DNA of 6,178 nucleotides from Candidatus Poribacteria bacterium (GTDB taxonomy: Bacteria > Poribacteria > WGA-4E > WGA-3G). The stretch spans positions 1 through 6,178 of the forward strand of contig VYFM01000095.1 of the NCBI GenBank assembly GCA_009842375.1, in the 5' to 3' direction. Below are positions 4,869 through 6,178 of the stretch, in pieces (positions within the stretch are counted from its first letter, which is position 1; each line of letters begins with the position of its first letter). The notes under the pieces were generated by a model, which was not told where the DNA came from, made no database searches, and saw nothing but the letters and a program-made list of their open reading frames with translations. The position numbers and the translations under genes were made by a program.

Positions 4869-6086
4869 ATGAACTTAAAACAACGAATCAACAGACATAT
4901 AATTGGGTATACCAAAAATAAAAAAAGAAAAAAGTATTGGCTCCTCTATTTTCTTGTAACGTCTTTTGCTGTATGTGATGTTTTAATTATATTTGTCCTT
5001 TTCAAGATACTTCTACCCCATTTATTAGATACAACACCGTATCTACTTCCGGAACATGCTCAAGAGTACACACATATTTCTACTTTTTCATTAACAGGAC
5101 CTCCAGTCAATACACTGGTATTTTCACCAGATGGTAAAACACTCGCGTATGGTTCGTATAAAGATATATTATTGTGGGACGCAGAAACTGGCAAACAGTT
5201 GCATACGTTGCACGAACATGATGGAACTATTGCGACGTTAGCATTTTCACCAGATGGCAAAACATTGGCATGCGGAAGCAAGTCTAAACAAAACCCGACT
5301 ATTTTATATGACATTGATACTGGACAGATAAAATCCTATCTATCAGGTCCTACATCATGGATTGTATACTTAGATTATTCTCCTGATGGTAATACTATCG
5401 TTGGTGCAGATGAAAATGGATTAATATATGCATGGGATAGCAACACAGGGACCACATCTCAACCTATTCTTGGAACATTTGCGTTTGCCAGTAATACCAA
5501 ATATAACTTTTATAGCACAGATTATATAAATGTCAGATGGAATTGGTTGGTCAATGATAAAAACAAGGGTCATACACCGCAGCACTTGAATTCAATTGTC
5601 AAATCTGATGCTATCTATGATATAGGAACAATTGCGATGATACCCGGTCCCAATTTACTGTCAATTTTCCTCTCATCACATTCCTATCCTATTGGTATGT
5701 TAGAATTTTCTCCAGATGGCAAGATACTTGCCAGTAGTAGTCGGAGTGATTATCAACCGTTCAATATTACCAGTGGAGAAATCCTTTTGTGGGATGCAGT
5801 AACAGGAATGCCGACGAACACCCTTAGGACTCCCGGATGGAAAGTCGATACACTTGCATTTTCACCAAACGGAAAATACCTCGCAAGTAATGGCAGTAAA
5901 AGATGGAGTGATAGCCAGAAGATACTTATCTGGGACTTGACTTCACACCAATTAACCTCAATGATTGATACAGACTCCCGTGGTGAAATTACATCCTTGG
6001 TTTTTGCATCTGATAACAAGACACTTGCAAGCGGTAATGAGTATGGTGCAGTACATTTATGGGATATAACAGGTCAAATTAGATAA
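4869..6086 (+). CDS. Membrane-anchored WD40 repeat protein
   Basis: A 405-residue protein with a basic N-terminus (KNKKRKK, 16-22) and one hydrophobic segment (about 24-49). This suggests an uncleaved type II signal anchor with the rest outside the cytoplasm. The remainder is a WD40 propeller. Blades are recognisable at about 80-113, 121-155, 165-200, 275-320, 326-366 and 374-402, mostly with F/Y-S-P-D/N-G strands and W-D or Y-D ends (W103-D104, Y147-D148, W189-D190, W308-D309, W355-D356, W398-D399). Residues about 204-274 lack the repeat signature and could hide a degenerate seventh blade or an insertion. The start is supported by TAGGAGGT at 4855-4862, 6 nt upstream of the ATG. A scaffold or protein-binding role is typical for the family; the partner is unknown. 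It is preceded by 147 bp without a gene, so it is probably its own unit. Confidence 0.84.
   Translation: MNLKQRINRHIIGYTKNKKRKKYWLLYFLVTSFAVCDVLIIFVLFKILLPHLLDTTPYLLPEHAQEYTHISTFSLTGPPVNTLVFSPDGKTLAYGSYKDILLWDAETGKQLHTLHEHDGTIATLAFSPDGKTLACGSKSKQNPTILYDIDTGQIKSYLSGPTSWIVYLDYSPDGNTIVGADENGLIYAWDSNTGTTSQPILGTFAFASNTKYNFYSTDYINVRWNWLVNDKNKGHTPQHLNSIVKSDAIYDIGTIAMIPGPNLLSIFLSSHSYPIGMLEFSPDGKILASSSRSDYQPFNITSGEILLWDAVTGMPTNTLRTPGWKVDTLAFSPNGKYLASNGSKRWSDSQKILIWDLTSHQLTSMIDTDSRGEITSLVFASDNKTLASGNEYGAVHLWDITGQIR
5121..5265 (+). repeat. Near-identical DNA repeat units coding WD40 blade strands
   Basis: Bases 5121-5142 and 5244-5265 match at 20 of 22 positions, beginning with the shared TTTTCACCAGATGG. 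Related copies start at 5706 (TTTTCTCCAGATGG) and 5859 (TTTTCACCAAACGG). They encode F-S-P-D/N-G-K. Identity at the nucleotide level, not only the protein level, suggests blade duplication or gene conversion within the gene. Confidence 0.6.
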
Positions 6087-6130
6087 AGTTTTTTCGAGAC
6101 TTATAGTGAAATCCAAAAATATCTGCACAC

Positions 6131-6151
6131 TTTTGGTCTGTAGGACTAAAA
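6131..6151. other. 8-bp hairpin downstream of the WD40 gene
   Basis: TTTTGGTC (6131-6138) pairs with GACTAAAA (6144-6151) around a 5-nt loop, with one G-T pair. It lies 44 bp after the stop codon and is not followed by a T-run. It could be a weak 3'-end structure or an operator for a gene beyond the window. The remaining bases from 6087 hold no recognisable gene. Confidence 0.25.
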
Positions 6152-6178
6152 CCGACCTATTGGACTGTGCCGTAGCAC

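Noticed and set aside
6146..6178. End of a leftward gene entering from the right edge
   Set aside because: A short - strand frame ends in TAG at 6148-6146, but only ten codons are visible and they are not recognisable.

Overview
The window reads as ordinary bacterial chromosome of moderate GC (low 40s % by eye). All four-plus genes lie on the + strand, and a small decayed transposon sits in the middle. The gene mix is a thiamine-synthesis enzyme, a DUF2851 protein, a secreted LamG-fold protein, a sialidase-like BNR protein and a membrane-anchored WD40 protein. This recalls large-genome, mostly uncultured lineages such as Candidatus Poribacteria or related marine/sponge-associated bacteria. 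That taxonomic lean is an inference from gene content and style; no marker gene in the window fixes it.

Layout: (1) 44-2202 is a two-gene block, thiE followed 17 bp later by a 501-codon DUF2851 gene, probably co-transcribed. (2) 2203-2717 is a 515-bp stretch with no intact gene. It holds a roughly 400-bp remnant of an IS200/IS605-type (tnpB-only, IS1341-like) element on the - strand. GC-rich palindromes sharing the core GCTAAAGC mark both ends. A good sigma70-like promoter reads inward from the left end. The last 45 codons of a TnpB-like reading frame survive, ending in ...SEESPTL-stop inside the right-end palindrome. That same 3' segment is packed with small perfect hairpins, which is where a TnpB guide RNA (omega/reRNA) scaffold would lie. 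Most of the nuclease gene is gone. (3) 2718-3437 encodes a secreted LamG/concanavalin-A-like protein, followed by a hairpin that looks like a terminator. (4) 3657-4721 encodes a sialidase-family six-bladed propeller with catalytic-type residues in place but no signal peptide. (5) 4869-6086 encodes a protein with one N-terminal membrane anchor and a WD40 propeller that would face outside the cytoplasm. The last 92 bp hold no recognisable gene.

How the genes fit together: thiE and the DUF2851 gene are linked only by proximity. The LamG, sialidase and WD40 genes each have their own strong Shine-Dalgarno sequence and sizeable leaders, so they look like separate units. A carbohydrate-binding or surface theme joins the LamG and sialidase genes only loosely. 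The most unusual part of the window is the transposon remnant, which appears to have kept its ends, promoter and guide-RNA-like 3' region while losing the nuclease.
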